Source: Heliopora coerulea (Eukaryota; Cnidaria; Anthozoa; Scleralcyonacea; Helioporidae). Taken from it: a stretch of 64,000 nt of DNA. The position numbers and the translations under genes were made by a program. The stretch lies in the NCBI GenBank assembly GCA_030142905.1, contig JASJOG010000019.1, positions 1,648,501-1,712,500 on the forward strand, in the 5' to 3' direction. Under the pieces are notes generated by a model, which saw only the letters and a list, made by a program, of their open reading frames with translations, did not search any database and was not told the DNA's origin. Positions 9,318 through 21,390 of the stretch are shown piece after piece (the first letter of the stretch is position 1; each line of letters opens with the position of its first letter).

Positions 9318-10670
9318 CTACAAGCAGATGGTAAGTGAAGAGGTAGTTTTGAGAACATACATATATTTAAGAATATGGATATGTATATCTATATACACCT
9401 CATGGGTTGTCACTCGACAATGTGTGAACAACCTTGGTGGGGAAGGAGTTTGTTCATTGATCCAAGAACGATGTATTATGATCACTTGAATTTCGGGCTA
9501 GAATCGTTGTTCGAGATAAAGGGAATACAAAGTTTTTAATGACTGGACTGAGTGATTTGATTTACTAACTTTCTCACTCTTTCGTAAGTGGATTTTCCCT
9601 GCAGGCTCGACGTCCGAATGCAATGGATCCGAGGGACTACGACTGAACGTCGTTATGTGAGAAAACCCTAATATCTTACGATTTAGTGATGTTGATGGAA
9701 AAAACAGAACCTCTTGAGTTAAGACCTTAAATCAATGGTCCGTCCAAGAGACCGAACCTGGGCATTTCAGCTTGGAATAAATTGCGGTGTCCACTATACC
9801 GCAGAGGCTGGTGCTTATGCTATAAGCTTGAAATGACATATGTTTGATCCAATTTACTTCTAAGTTGGTTTCAGGGCAAGGGCTAGTGTAACAAAGTTCT
9901 TCTTGATATCTAAAATTGATTTCGACAGTTTCACAAAACGTTGAGGTGTTGGTGGTTTATTCAACGTTTGTCACGATTCAGTAATTGTAAAATTTTTTGG
10001 TGACGTACCTTCGCTTAATTTTCACCCTTTTTTTTTTTTTTCGATTTTAACTGACTCATTTAGGCAACCAGTGGGTGAAAATTTAAAATCTAGCACCCGA
10101 ATTTTTATATTTCGATTTCAAAGAGGAACATTGCCTAGCCCTAGCTTTTTTGTATGAACATTGTCTAATTTTATGTACATTTTACTTGTTTGGTAGTTCA
10201 CAGCGATCCGCATTTAGTATGTCGAAGAATATTTTAATTATCGTTTGTGCTGCTAATTTCTGCTCTTAAATGTAAGAATTAAATTATACATGGCATCTGT
10301 TATTAATCGTAAACTTTATGTAGAATTAAACAATGAATCGTAAGATTTTTGTATAAAATATTGTGAATTAATCTTACTGGACTTTCTCAATATTCGGAAA
10401 GCACTGTGGGTTTGATCTTCATCTTTAAAATGTCCAATTCGTAATTCAACATGTCTGAACTCTTTCCGAGGCGGAAATGGCGTGTGGTCGTGCAGTTGAT
10501 GATTCCATGAGCTTTTGAATTCTTAGATTTTCCAATCTGTGATCTCGGTAAAGTCGTCGATCTTAATAAAGATTGTAAAGAGCTGGAAAGTATAACGTAT
10601 GATGGACATCGTTTGAAGTGGAACAGCGACCTTTATATCTCCTAAAGAAACTTGTAGAAGCTTTCAGTTG
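9318..10670. other. No gene recognised
   Basis: AT-rich sequence with a T-run near 10,025-10,041 (a different T/A-rich run in the other segment copy) and short chance ORFs only. Confidence 0.6.
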
Positions 10671-10930
10671 ACGGTGTTATATCTGGCACGTTGACTGCTG
10701 TTTCGCGACTATCAATGCAATCGAACCTCGATACATCAAAGCCCCTTGTCAGATGGCATTGCTTCAAACTGATTTCTTGTTGAGAAAAACGTGCACATTT
10801 CTCTAGCAAAACATCTCTTTCTTTGAAACATCAATATATTTTGCTTTATGAAATACCAAGTTATTGTCATGTCGGATCCTGTGCTTTTAAACTTTTTTGA
10901 GTCTCCACCAGGTGACGTCTACTTTCGTCG
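10671..10930. other. Segment inverted relative to the other duplicate
   Basis: This stretch matches 35,057-35,295 only as its reverse complement, while flanks on both sides match in direct orientation. Landmark: TTTCGCGACTATCAATGCAA here versus TTGCATTGTTAGTCGCGAAA there. A 24-nt stretch (10,677-10,700) is extra in this copy. Confidence 0.85.
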
Positions 10931-11160
10931 GAGCCCGCAGAAAAGTGTATAATAATCTTTGTAAGATAACAATCGGCAATAGTTTTTCGTGTTTGCTTAG
11001 CGAGGTGAGATGGCTAAATAAAAACAGCTATATTCTGTTGGTTAAAGGGTCTACCTTTATGACAAATTTCCAGAGTGTTTGAAAATACAAAGTTTTCTCC
11101 GTTGCTCCTAATCCACAAGAAAATAAACAAATCGAAATGCTGAACCAATAAAATCGGAAG

Positions 11161-13033
11161 CGTATGATTTCAAAGACGAAAAATAGCTACGACTTCAATT
11201 TAGTTCATATATCTCGAAAAAGAATTGTAAAAAAATCCGCTGCGAAGAAGTCACTTCCAAATGTCAGGTTACTGCGTGCAAGATCGCTCCTTAACAAGGG
11301 AAATGAACTAGCAATTGTAATTGACAAACATAACTCTGATATAACATTTGTGAGACATGGTTAACTAACAATGTCCCTGGCGAGGTTAATTGCTTTGGAT
11401 TAACATTACTTAGAATAGACAGACCCTGTAGTAAAGGAGGCGGAGGAGCAGTGTACATAAACGATAGTATTCCGGTTAAAATCTGCTACGACCTTTGTGA
11501 TCTGTTTCGAGTGTTTGTGTATTACTCTTCGTACAAAATGGTTACCGAGATCAGTTTCCAGAATTGCGGCTAGTGCGTATCTTCCATCAAATTCGATGTC
11601 AAATGATTTGGACAAAGTTTGTGGCTATTCTTATTATTGCTGCGACAGACTGTTTTTGGAAAGCTCGGACCCGACTTTCATTGTGGCACGCGACTTTCAA
11701 CGGATTTCAACAAAAACATTTAACCAGACATTGTAATTTTGGGCAGGTTGTAAAGCAGCCTACAAGGAACACGAACACGCTTGATTTGATTTTCACTCGT
11801 ATCGTTGACTGTTTCGAGGATCTAGAAATGTTAGCCCTGCTCTCAACGTCTGACCATATCGTAATCAAGTGGAATTCTAAAAGTCGTATTGCGAAAAATG
11901 GTAATACGGTTGAAGTAAAAGTAGGACCGCTTAGACCAACACAGGTGGATAGATTTGGTAATTCCTTGAGAAATTACGATTCGTCCCCTGTCCTCAGTAC
12001 CGTTGGTGTTGACGAGAAAGCTGATGTATTTCTTCAAATTACTAACATGGTCAAAGAGTATTTCCCAGAAAAAAGCAAAAGTACCCGATAACGACAAACC
12101 CTTCATAACTCCCAAAATATAGCGTTTAATTGATAAGCGAGGTAAGGCATACAGAAAAAATAAGACCGAGTGTTTTAAATCCTTAGGGAGACTAATCTCG
12201 GCAGAGATTCGTAGTGCTAAGACCACGTTCTACAATGAAAAAGTTCCTCCAAAGCGATGTGCATGCCCCAAATCCTGGTGGAAGAAAATTAATAGAATAA
12301 TTGGGAAAACGAAAAAAAGTAACGTTGACAAATACAGAAATCGGAATTCCAATGACTGATAAACAATCTGCAGATTACATCTATAGCTTCGCCAATCAAT
12401 CTAACCAAGGATTACCCGGAAGTTAAAAGTGAATGGTTAATAAATCACTCCTCAGGAGATCTAATAGCTGTAGAGGATGTTGAAAAGAAATTACGCAATG
12501 TCGATACTAGTAGAGCACCTGGACCATACGACCCACATATGAGAATTCCGAAGATCTTTGCCAAATGGTTTGCAATCCCTTTAGTTGAAATATTTAATTA
12601 ATCACTTAAAACGAGAATTTTTCCAAGAATTTGGAAAAATTACAAGGTATTTTGGAGTTTCTAAAACTACGCCATGCACGCTAGCTGAGGAGTTGAGACT
12701 AGTCTCGTTAACAAGTATTTTGGCAAAATTGCAGGGATCGTTCGCCATGAAATTGATGTATGAAGATATAGATGAAAAAATCACTGATTCCCAATATGGG
12801 GGACTACCAGGATCATCAGCAGTCCATGTCCTTGTTAACTTAGTACACAAGTGGTACAAAGCTATGGATGAATCTCACAGGGTAGTTAGAATAATATTTC
12901 TTGACTTCCAAAAAGTTTTTGACCCGATAGACCGTAATAGATTGCTTGAAAAGATACGGGAAATCAGTGTCAGACCAGCCTTGGTCAGTTGGCTTGCACC
13001 CTATCTGAGTAAAAGATCCCATTTCACTAAATG
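11161..13033 (+). pseudogene. Decayed non-LTR retrotransposon (endonuclease and RT, 3' truncated)
   Basis: Fragments in shifting plus frames read in LINE order. An N-terminal region at 11,164-11,364 is followed by an apurinic-type endonuclease with FIVARDF (normally a GDFN motif), NTNTLDLIF and STSDHIVIKW. The reverse transcriptase follows with PCTLAEELRLVSLTSIL, QYGGLPGSSAVHVLVNLV and RVVRIIFLDFQKVFD, ending at KRSHFTKWDP. Multiple stops and frameshifts make it inactive. The layout suggests the CR1/Jockey-like group. The YxDD portion and 3' end are missing because homology to the second copy stops near 13,033. The base corresponding to the hAT insertion site of the second copy is intact here (11,929-11,936). 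Confidence 0.85.
11929..11936. other. Empty hAT target site
   Basis: The 8 bases GCTTAGAC occur once here, inside the LINE. In the paralogous position they occur twice, flanking the 348-bp element at 36,299-36,646. This is therefore the pre-insertion state. Confidence 0.9.
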
Positions 13034-13117
13034 GGACCCATTAATCATAGACAACATGGCTAGTAAGCGTAGATTTATGAGAGAGATCTGTTGTAAGTTG
13101 CTTTGCAATACTTAGCA

Positions 13118-13185
13118 TTGAAGTAGATGAACGATTTTCAAGCTCGATACTCAGAAAATGATATCTGAGCCCAAGCTATCCAAGC
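13118..13185 (-). mobile_element. Partial tRNA-derived SINE (3' body only)
   Basis: Bases reading AAGCTCGATACTCAGAAAAT and then GATATCTGAG match the body of the SINE at 50,150-50,300, without its tRNA-like head. Confidence 0.5.
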
Positions 13186-15270
13186 TCTCATGTTTCCTAA
13201 ACATCAAAATACTTAGCATTGTCGGCATCTAGGACGAACTTAACTTGCGACGCGCCCCTGCCCCGTTGCCAACTTGAATTGCTGTCAACAGATTCTTTTT
13301 GCATCTCGTTTATACAAATACTTTTCTTAATGAAGTGACATTTGCTACACTGCTCGCTTAGTACGTCACTGAAGAATTGCTTTTTAGCGATGATTTCGCT
13401 GCTATCTTCCATTATCTTACTCTGGCTAACGCCAGATGATTTTACTAATCAAAAGGGGAGGTCTGGACGCATAAGCGTACGAGACCGATTTCAAATGGGG
13501 GAGAATGAGGCCTGTTGCCCGAACATTTTCTACGCCGCCCGAATTTTCAAAATGAACCAACCACTCTGCCATACCTTCAACAAAACTGCGCTTATATATT
13601 TTACGTGATACTAAAATGACTTCGAAACGGGTACAAACAAAACGATATCAGCTGACTAGTTAAGTCTAAATGCGCTGAGCTTTTCCTCAAAGATCCCAGG
13701 TTTAAGAAAAGATAAAGATTTCTGCCCGAAAAATGGAAATGTCACCAGAAAAAATTGACGATGTCCGATGTCCGAATCTTAGAGGGGCTGCGCCCCTTCC
13801 CCCCCCCCCCCTCTCCCGCCGTATCGTACGCCTATGTCTGGGCGGAAAGAGTTGATTTTCCCTCTATTCAAATTGAATTTTACTTCAAAAAGCATTTTCT
13901 ATGTTCCAGTGCTTATTTCCGGCGAGCAGGCTGTAATTTTTTGAGCTGAATTAATGCTCTTAATTCTCTTTCGCTTTAGGGTGAGAGAAGGTCTCAGAGT
14001 TACTCAACATTCAATGAAATCGAAGTATGACATACAGTGAACGTGACAGTTAACTGGTCTTTTGCATTGAGAACAAGCTATTGTTCCATTTCGTTTTGTA
14101 CGTCATATAGGTTAGGAAATCATAGCCCGTTGTATTCAACGAAGAATGCACGAATTCAACACCAGACAGGTGTGTATGTCGTATAAAAGAAGTAGAAGAG
14201 ATTAAGTTTTTTTTGTGGATCTTGAGCTGCAGCCCCATAAACTTTTACCACAAACCCCAACTACACTTCGACCTCGAAGGTTAATCAATAATTCAAATTC
14301 CATGCGACGCAATAATTCATCATTCAGTGAGTTAGTCTTTCAAGCTGTTGAATGATGGAGGTAAACGAATGATGAAAATGGATAAGGACAATAAATGCGA
14401 TATATTAGACGGTGGCTAACTGTATCGAGTAGGGCATTTGCTTTTCCCTTTTCAGTACCGAAAACAATAGCTGGCTCCTGTAACGGTCGACTGCAGTCTG
14501 GTTGGCAAGAAAAGTTCTACAATAACTAAGGAATAAATCGTGTTCTTTTTGTAAATTAGTAAATTCTCGAAGGGCTGGTGTTATTTTATCGGCCAAATTT
14601 TTGAGCGAATGTTTTATCCCGTACAATGGCCAAGTTGTAAACGCGCAATGCATTGCCCAACGACTCGCGCGGGAAAAGGGGAGGACCCAGCGATGGGAAG
14701 AGCCTTTAAAAACGGCATACGAGCATGAAATTCATTTCTCGCTGGCAGTTCAAGAAGGCAATGGTGCAAAGAAAACCCATACCAAGTCGCTTCATTCGGT
14801 CGGTAGTCTTCCACTTTATTTAAGATTTCTCTCAATCCCAGATGAAGATTCGTCTGAAACGCTGCCGGCACCTTCAAACCTTTGCAACTGTGTATAACGA
14901 AGCTGATTATTTTCCTCGACATACTCGACCAAGCATCGTTGAATACCTTTGCTGGCAATTATTAACGAAGTTTGTGAAGCCCAGCATTTCACAAGATGGC
15001 CTGGTATGTTTAACAGTGAATGTTTTATGAGTAGAGCTCGTTATTTATCTGTTTGGATTTAATTTGAAATATCTGGTGCAAGGTATCTGAAGTTGCTTTC
15101 TTGTTAAATCATTGAATAAGCTTTAGTCATGCAGAACGTCACCTGTTGAGATCATTTTAGCACGTGCATCGTGTGCAGCTGTAAAGTAATGTCGGGTGTT
15201 CGCTTTCCACCACTTGGCACATAAAGTTCCCGTATCATTAGACGTTTTTCATTCACCTGAAAATAATTTT
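13186..15270. other. Unassigned region
   Basis: No gene recognised with confidence. It holds one copy of a dispersed motif (13,405-13,457, CTGGCTAACGCCAGATGATT), a run of C around 13,798-13,812, and two overlapping minus ORFs (14,405-14,653 and 14,614-14,958) with ordinary composition but no motifs or splice context I can defend. CpG and GC content are higher near 14,600-14,880. Confidence 0.5.
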
Positions 15271-15279
15271 TTGATTTAG

Positions 15280-15344
15280 TTCTGGTGGAACACGAACAGG
15301 CGAACTTCTTGGTACGGTCGCCACACGGCTCGGTGCTTTACATC
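15280..15344 (+). CDS. Possible short exon
   Basis: An acceptor (TTTTTTGATTTAG) and a GTAAGG donor flank 65 bases that read, after two bases, as 21 codons including EHEQANFLVRSPHGSVLYI. The frame also stays open past the donor to 15,572, so the interval could instead be part of one 95-codon ORF. No homologue is recognised. Confidence 0.25.
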
Positions 15345-15889
15345 GTAAGGTTTATGCGACAAAACAAGCTCCCGTATAAGCTGTCGAGCGTCAGTTTTGA
15401 CCTGAGCGAGAACCTATTTCGGAACAAACTTCGTGCAATTTTAGTCGAAGTCTTGTCTTTCAATTTTTTGATTCAACTATACAGTACTTTTTCTCAGAAT
15501 GATCTTCAGGGTAACTTAAGGTGGAAATTTAATGAGAAACAAGTTATGCCTGAGTTTCCAGTCGGTGAATAGAAGGTTATTACATAAGATGTCTTGTCTG
15601 TCAGCTTGATTTAATAAATTGGCAATAACAAGTGAAACTGAAATTAGTGTACCCAAATTTTTACAATGTCAATATTACTGATTTGTACGACTGATTTGTA
15701 GCTCTAGCTATGCCATACCTGAGGGCAGCTGTGCTCTATTCTTTTCAAGTGCCATCTATTTTAAAAATTTCTGAAATGTGGTGGTCCTTTTTGCAATGGC
15801 TGAAAAACCTTTTGGTTCACAAAACCAATAAATGGTAAAGTCATGTGTTCTTGCATGATTTCAGGTGGTCTTTAATTTTCATCAACTAC

Positions 15890-16860
15890 ACCTTTTGCTG
15901 TTTGTTACCAGAAAATATACTATCATTAACGCCTACCTCGAACTCATTAATGCAAAAATACATTGATTTTATTCAATCAACATTCACTAGCATAGATATG
16001 CAACGATTTGCATCAAAGGGCATTCCATAACACCAACAGACAACCATTGACACCCTACTACTGCACATTAGGAATAGTAAAATATCAATTAGGCCTCACT
16101 GGGTCTCCAGTCCACAGCTGTCAATGATTTTTAGTTTTGATAAAATGAATAATAAGTTGAATTTAATCATGCATCCAATTATTGACTTGTCTTTATTGAC
16201 CCTGGTTCACATTAGTTGAAACGAATCACCAAAACGGGATTTTTCCAGTTATTGTTCATCTTAAATCTTACTAAAAGTATGACCAGTTTTAGCACCGTTC
16301 TTGATGCGCATTGACCTGATCGTTAAAATCACAATGATCAGAAAGCCTGGTCTTACACAAGTAAGATTGCCCAACAATTGATGACAGTTTTGTCCTCCCT
16401 TTGTCCCATCCCTACATTAATGTCCATCAGTTACTTCTTATGAGTAAACTCCATCTTTATTTGTTAGTATTCAGATGACCAAAGAAACCCAATTTTGGAG
16501 AGAAGCAGCGAGGCACCACAGATGGTGCTTATGGAGCCTGTGGAAAGACAACTCCAAAGGGACTGAAAGTAAAGGTAATGCCCAAAGTGGCGTTACCCAA
16601 ACAGCTGGAAAATAAATGGTAAGACACCATCATTGTATGTGAAAAACAGCTCATAAAAATTTTGGTAGAGTTCCATGAAGATCAACTGAAAATAGCAAAT
16701 TTCAATATCAAAAATTTTCAAAATTAAAAAAAGTTTTCACAAATTTCTATATGGATCCAAATTAAATACTGGTCTGGAATGCAGTTCAGTGGACTCTGAC
16801 AAACTGCTGACCTTTTATGGCATTTGTTGACATGCCATAGATTCTCAATCACTATCTAAT
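15890..16860 (+). mobile_element. Inverted solitary copy of the array family
   Basis: This interval is the reverse complement of the array 1 end and its flank (roughly 6,575 back to 5,600). On the plus strand it reads the conserved leader (CCAGAAAATATACTATCATT), then spacer, then a degenerate module with TPKGLKVKVMPKVALPKQ, CEKQLIKILVEFHEDQLKIA and NFNIKNF, interrupted by stops. Its presence outside the arrays, in the opposite orientation, shows the family moved as a unit of about 1 kb and defines a likely leader-to-module order. Confidence 0.75.
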
Positions 16861-17045
16861 TTTTTCACTCCCAAAAAATATTGTTGACATAAGGTGAGCT
16901 CATCCGTATAGTATTCTCACGTAACCACTTGCTAAACACACACCAATGACTATTTTTATACTAAGAAATAAGAATACACTTCAAATCTCTGTGAATGCAC
17001 CCTGGTTCATGTGCTTCAGCTGAACTTAATGTTAACTGCTTATTG

Positions 17046-17980
17046 ACACTTTTTGCTGTTCTTTACCAGAAAATATACTATCATTAACGGCAACTTCAAA
17101 CTTATTAACGTAAATATACCTTCATTTTAATATAAATAGCAATGCCCAGCAGATTGTGCAAAGTATTGCCATATGTGAACATTAACAATTTCTTAAACAA
17201 AGAAGGCTAGAAGAGTTTAAAACATTTATTGACTAATGTCTTGTTGCTACAAGCAACAGAGTGGAGATCAGGGATTACAACGAGATATATTTAACAAACA
17301 GTATTGAATGACAAGATGATATGTTTACAACAGTAACGGAAATTGACAGGAGACAGCAGTAAGGTGATATCAGAAAATGGAAAGAAACATAGAACCAATA
17401 TTCCCGTTAAGAATGGGTTTATTTATTAATTAGAAGACTTTCTTTAAAGAGTAGTTCAGAAGCAGAAGGTGATGAGGATAATATTTTGAAGTTGGAAAAA
17501 GAAATGGGATGGCTGGTTTCAATTAGCACAATCTGCTGGGCATTGCTATTTATATTAAAGTTACGATTTCCACCTGGACAATCACTCGTAGACATTTTGA
17601 AGAAACGATACAACAATGGAGCACTGGCTGCCTTTCAAATGTTCATTTTATTGAATCAACATTCACTAGTGTAGATATGCCACCATTGGCACTGAAGGAA
17701 GGGCATTCCATAGAGCCCACAGATGACCATTCACAGCATTCTACTATACATTAGGGATAAAATTTCAATTAGGCAACATTTCTTTTCTGTAATTGAAATT
17801 TTATTATCCTTTATGTATAGTAGAATGGTGTTAATGGTCATCTCTTGGCATTATGGAATGACCTTTGACTGGGTATCTATGCTAATGAGTGTCAATTGAA
17901 TAAAATGGATTTTTGCATTAATGATCTTGAGTTTGGCATTAATGATAGTATATTTTCTGGTAATGATCAGCAAAAGGTGT
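17046..17980. mobile_element. Foldback element with the same leader as inverted termini
   Basis: The left end (TTTTGCTGTTCTTTACCAGA, then AAATATACTATCATTAACG) recurs inverted at the right end (ATTAATGATAGTATATTTTC, then TGGTAATGATCAGCAAAAGG). A second, inner inverted pair surrounds about 17,790 (17,700-17,775 against 17,798-17,872), and a third pairs 17,125-17,175 with 17,515-17,565. The element is about 935 bp. It carries a plus ORF (17,486-17,674) with ICWALLFILKLRFPPGQS, discussed in the findings. Confidence 0.75.
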
Positions 17981-18279
17981 AAATTTCATTAGTCAAAATT
18001 TCTGGTGGGTTTAAGATTAATTATTTACATCATGTACCCTATAATACATTTGCTTATATAACCTTGCTTGAGGATACCTAATAGAAACAGATCAAATCTT
18101 TAAGCCAGCAAATAGTCCCACAACATGAAACCAAATTCTGTTTCTTGAACATTGACCTCATAGATGATATCTTTCTGATAGATCTCTGGAATCACAGATC
18201 TATATTCCATTCAAGCTATGAATGCTAGGAGTCTAGTTTTGTCATATTCAAATTTTTCTTAATTTTAATCTAGTTCACA

Positions 18280-19960
18280 ACAAGGCCAAGGATCTATCAA
18301 GAACAGTTAAGATGACAAACCATGATGGACACTGTAGCTGGTTGGACAAGAGCCAGTGGTCATATTTGCTGTTGAAGAATGTGACCACAATACACTTGGA
18401 AAGAATTCTTTTTTATGCAATTATTGTCAATTAAAAGTGAAGAGAGTCCTGGTAAGGAGATAATGATGATGATAATAATAACAAAAACAATAGCAATCTT
18501 AATTATAGAAGTGTAGACAATGGCATCGACATCAAGTAAAGTTATAGAATCAATTGTGAGTCAATGAGAAGTGTTCACATTAGTGTGAGGTGGTTTTCAA
18601 GAAAAACTAAAAACCACCATGAAAAAACCAATAAAGCCAGAATAACTGATCTTTCATAACTAATTTATTGTGGATCAAAAGAAAGTTGAGAAACGTGTTT
18701 ACTTCATGAAGCAATAATGTTGTTGAAATCATAATAGATTTTTTAACCTTTATCAATTGTTTGTCAAAATTTGAAATTCTATGTGTTCAATGCAAATGCC
18801 TTTAATCCTGATATCCAAAACATTAACCTGACTTTCCGAATGTTTGCACCTATGATCCAACAGTGCGTTACTCACATTCAGTCTGAATTCATGTTGAATG
18901 CAAAGCTGATAAAATCAAATTGATAAATGCTGAGGCAATTTTTTGGTTTCCCAATGTGAAGGAAATCAACAAAACCGATCTTTCAACAAAATTAATCTTT
19001 TCCAGTTAACCAGTGAACTGCCTCACACTAATCCACATTTGGAATATCTTCAGTTAAATTTCCTTGGCTTAATCTTGTATTGTCTAGGTAACACAAGGTC
19101 CAGGATTTGGATGGAGAAAGAACAATTTTGATGGACAATGTTACTTGGCAGAATCAGAACATGGCCATTAACAACATAAGAGTCCTTCCTGAAAGGAGAG
19201 AATGTTCTGTTTGCTACTGAATGTTAATTAAGGAACAGTTAAAAACCTGGTAAGGAAATAGTAATACTAATAATAGTAATTACAATAATGATAATTATTG
19301 TGTTGTTGACAATAATAACTTATTGTCAAATCATCTTGCATTAGCCAGAGTAAAATGTGTGTCATTGATCCTTGATGGATTAATATTTATGAGAGCAAGA
19401 CAATTAAAGCTTTAGAAATGCAAACTTTAAGGCAGAGTAAAGTTGGATAATACCAAAAATAAAAGAATTGACAAAACTCATTCATTAACCCAATAAGGGG
19501 CAAGGGTGCATTTTAGTTTGATACCCTGGCTAACACCAGGGAATTTTACTTGTAAAAGGGATGAGCAATGAGTTTAAATAAGACTTAAATGGAGAGAAAA
19601 TAGAGAAAGTTCTGGTAAAGAAATACTGTTCATAAGGACTATTGACATAAGAAGTTCACATACTGGATTTGAATGCTAATTTATGCCAGATATTCCATCT
19701 TAGCATTTTAACTTGTGTTATACTAATTTTAGTACATTGCATTTTCTTAATCTGGCATTATCTAGCTTTAACATCAAGGACTTTCACATGTGTAAGGAAA
19801 TCACAGAAAAAGTAAAGAGTTGGTATTGCAAGGAAAGTAGCAGGACTGGGACATTATTATTCACTGTTTTAGTATTCCACCAAGACAAATTAGGAAAAAA
19901 ACTGCAGCGGTGTTTGCCATGCAAAAGTGGACAGAATTGTGGTAAGGAACAGTCATAAAA
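18280..19960 (+). other. Series of diverged repeats each ending in a GTAAGG-like site plus AAT microsatellite
   Basis: Near 18,455, 19,250 and 19,943 the sequence CTG/GTG is followed by GTAAGG and then an AT-only trinucleotide run; 19,614 has a weaker GTAAAG form. The upstream sequences at 18,290 and 19,095 are alignable (AAGG.C.AGGAT.T and GATGGACA...T). The last carries an open frame ending LQRCLPCKSGQNCG at the GT. They may be decayed tandem exons or simply duplicated non-coding sequence. Confidence 0.3.
19476..19567 (+). repeat. Dispersed short repeat (TGGCTAACACCAGGG type)
   Basis: Contains CCTGGCTAACACCAGGGAAT and TTTACTTG, preceded by an ATTAACCCAATAAGGGGCAA-like line. Related copies lie at 13,405-13,457 and, inverted, at 46,878-46,985. 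Confidence 0.5.
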
Positions 19961-19961
19961 G

Positions 19962-20300
19962 TAATAATAATAATAATAATGGTGATGTGCTGGGAGCCTG
20001 TAGCAGGCTACAATCGCTTTCACTGTCGTTAGTTGCATTGTGTGTGAGTTGTGATAATAATAATAATAATAATAGTAAAAATAATAGTAATAATAATAAT
20101 ATGATGATGATGATTATGATGATGGACTTGTAACCTGACAATTGACTCATAACCTGCCATCGATATGCTGCCAGATGTAGCATGATGTCAGGTGCAACTG
20201 GTATTAGACTGAGTGAATGTGGATGATGATAATGATAATAATGATAATAATGATAAAAATAATAAAAATAATTTAAACAGGACAGATACCTAAGTCAAGA
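19962..20300. repeat. AAT/ATG/GAT microsatellite cluster
   Basis: Trinucleotide runs of AAT at 19,962-19,980 and 20,055-20,100, ATG at 20,100-20,125 and GATAAT-type at 20,222-20,275. ORFs here with poly-N, poly-L or poly-Y tracts are artefacts of the repeats. Confidence 0.9.
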
Positions 20301-20710
20301 TTACAAAAACTAGCTTGGTGTCTGTAGCAGAAGGCAGGCAGTAACATCAGCAAGCTGAGACATTTGAAATGATAAGATAATATTAACAATAACATTGACA
20401 TTGATGATGGTCAACTCTTATAGACTGTGACTATTGAAGACAATGGTAATGGTTATGTTAAGTCAACAAGAGCTCCTTATTACCTCCACGTGAGTCCTCC
20501 AAAGTTTCAGGTGATGTTAAGTGACTTAACATGTTTGAGACTAGAATACCTGTATCTTTGGACAGTGCCAGGAAAGCCACATTGAGCCCAAGTTAAATGG
20601 CTCTATCATGTGAAGAAGACAAATCTAGGTAATTGTTTTAATTAAACATTTCCATGTTTAATGCTAAGTGCCTGTGATATTATTATATGCTGGGATGCAA
20701 GTAATGGGTT

Positions 20711-20724
20711 GGGGGGGGGGGGGG
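20711..20724 (+). repeat. Run of 14 G
   Basis: Homopolymer G tract in an otherwise unassigned region (20,300-21,390). It could form a G-quadruplex if transcribed. The number of G is also a place where assembly errors are common. Confidence 0.8.
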
Positions 20725-21390
20725 TTGTGACCCCCTGCCCTTTTTGTGGGAGATGTTATGTGTGCCCCATTAAGATCAGTTTTGTGTCTCAATTCCCCCA
20801 TGGATCTGCTTCTCAAGAAATGATCAAAATTGTGCCCATGGTGCCTTGGTACTTCCCTCTGGCCCCTGCCCTTTGAAATTCCTTTTTGCACCCCCTGCAT
20901 ATGCTTCTAGACTCAGTCATTTAAGCATTACAAGTACATCATATAGAGTTAAATTTGAGTTTTGCTACATTTTTTTATGGTTTGTTTGGCTTTGCTATCG
21001 TGACATACAGAGCAGAAGGTTGTTTGGAGTCAGTTTGTGTGTATCTCATTTTGAAACAGCAGCTTTTAAATGCAAAAAACTGTACCAGAGTAAAATGTAT
21101 TCTCAAGGTTGTTTTCAATTGCACTCATTGCCATGAAAACAGGGATGGTCCTGGATATTACCATACCAGCTTAAACTGCCATTGCATAATTTCCATCTCT
21201 GCCAAATTTGGAGATAGGGGTTTATAATCATTCCAGGTTTAGACTGCAGGGAAGCATGAGATGCAAAGGCTAGCAAAACTGTTTGCCACCAACTGAAGTT
21301 GTCCTTTTCTTCATCTTGGTTTGCTTTGGCAGCTTTGAATGTTCCTTTTTTTCATTTTTCATTCACCAAGGAAATTTCTTTTGTAGATAC

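Larger units (their letters stand above)
4146..13033. repeat. Segment duplication, proximal copy
   Basis: Everything from unit B1 to the middle of the LINE is found again at 27,977-37,745. Matching landmarks give offsets of 23,832 (4,496), 23,835 (5,720; 6,584), 24,331 (7,962), 24,380 (8,712; 9,009; 9,190) and 24,362 (11,406; 11,497), so order is conserved with discrete indels. Similarity ends near 13,033, where this copy diverges just after a short palindrome around GATCCCATTTCACTAAATGG. Confidence 0.9.

Noticed and set aside
19927..20183. ORFs rich in N, L, I or M
   Set aside because: Direct translation of AAT/ATG microsatellites.
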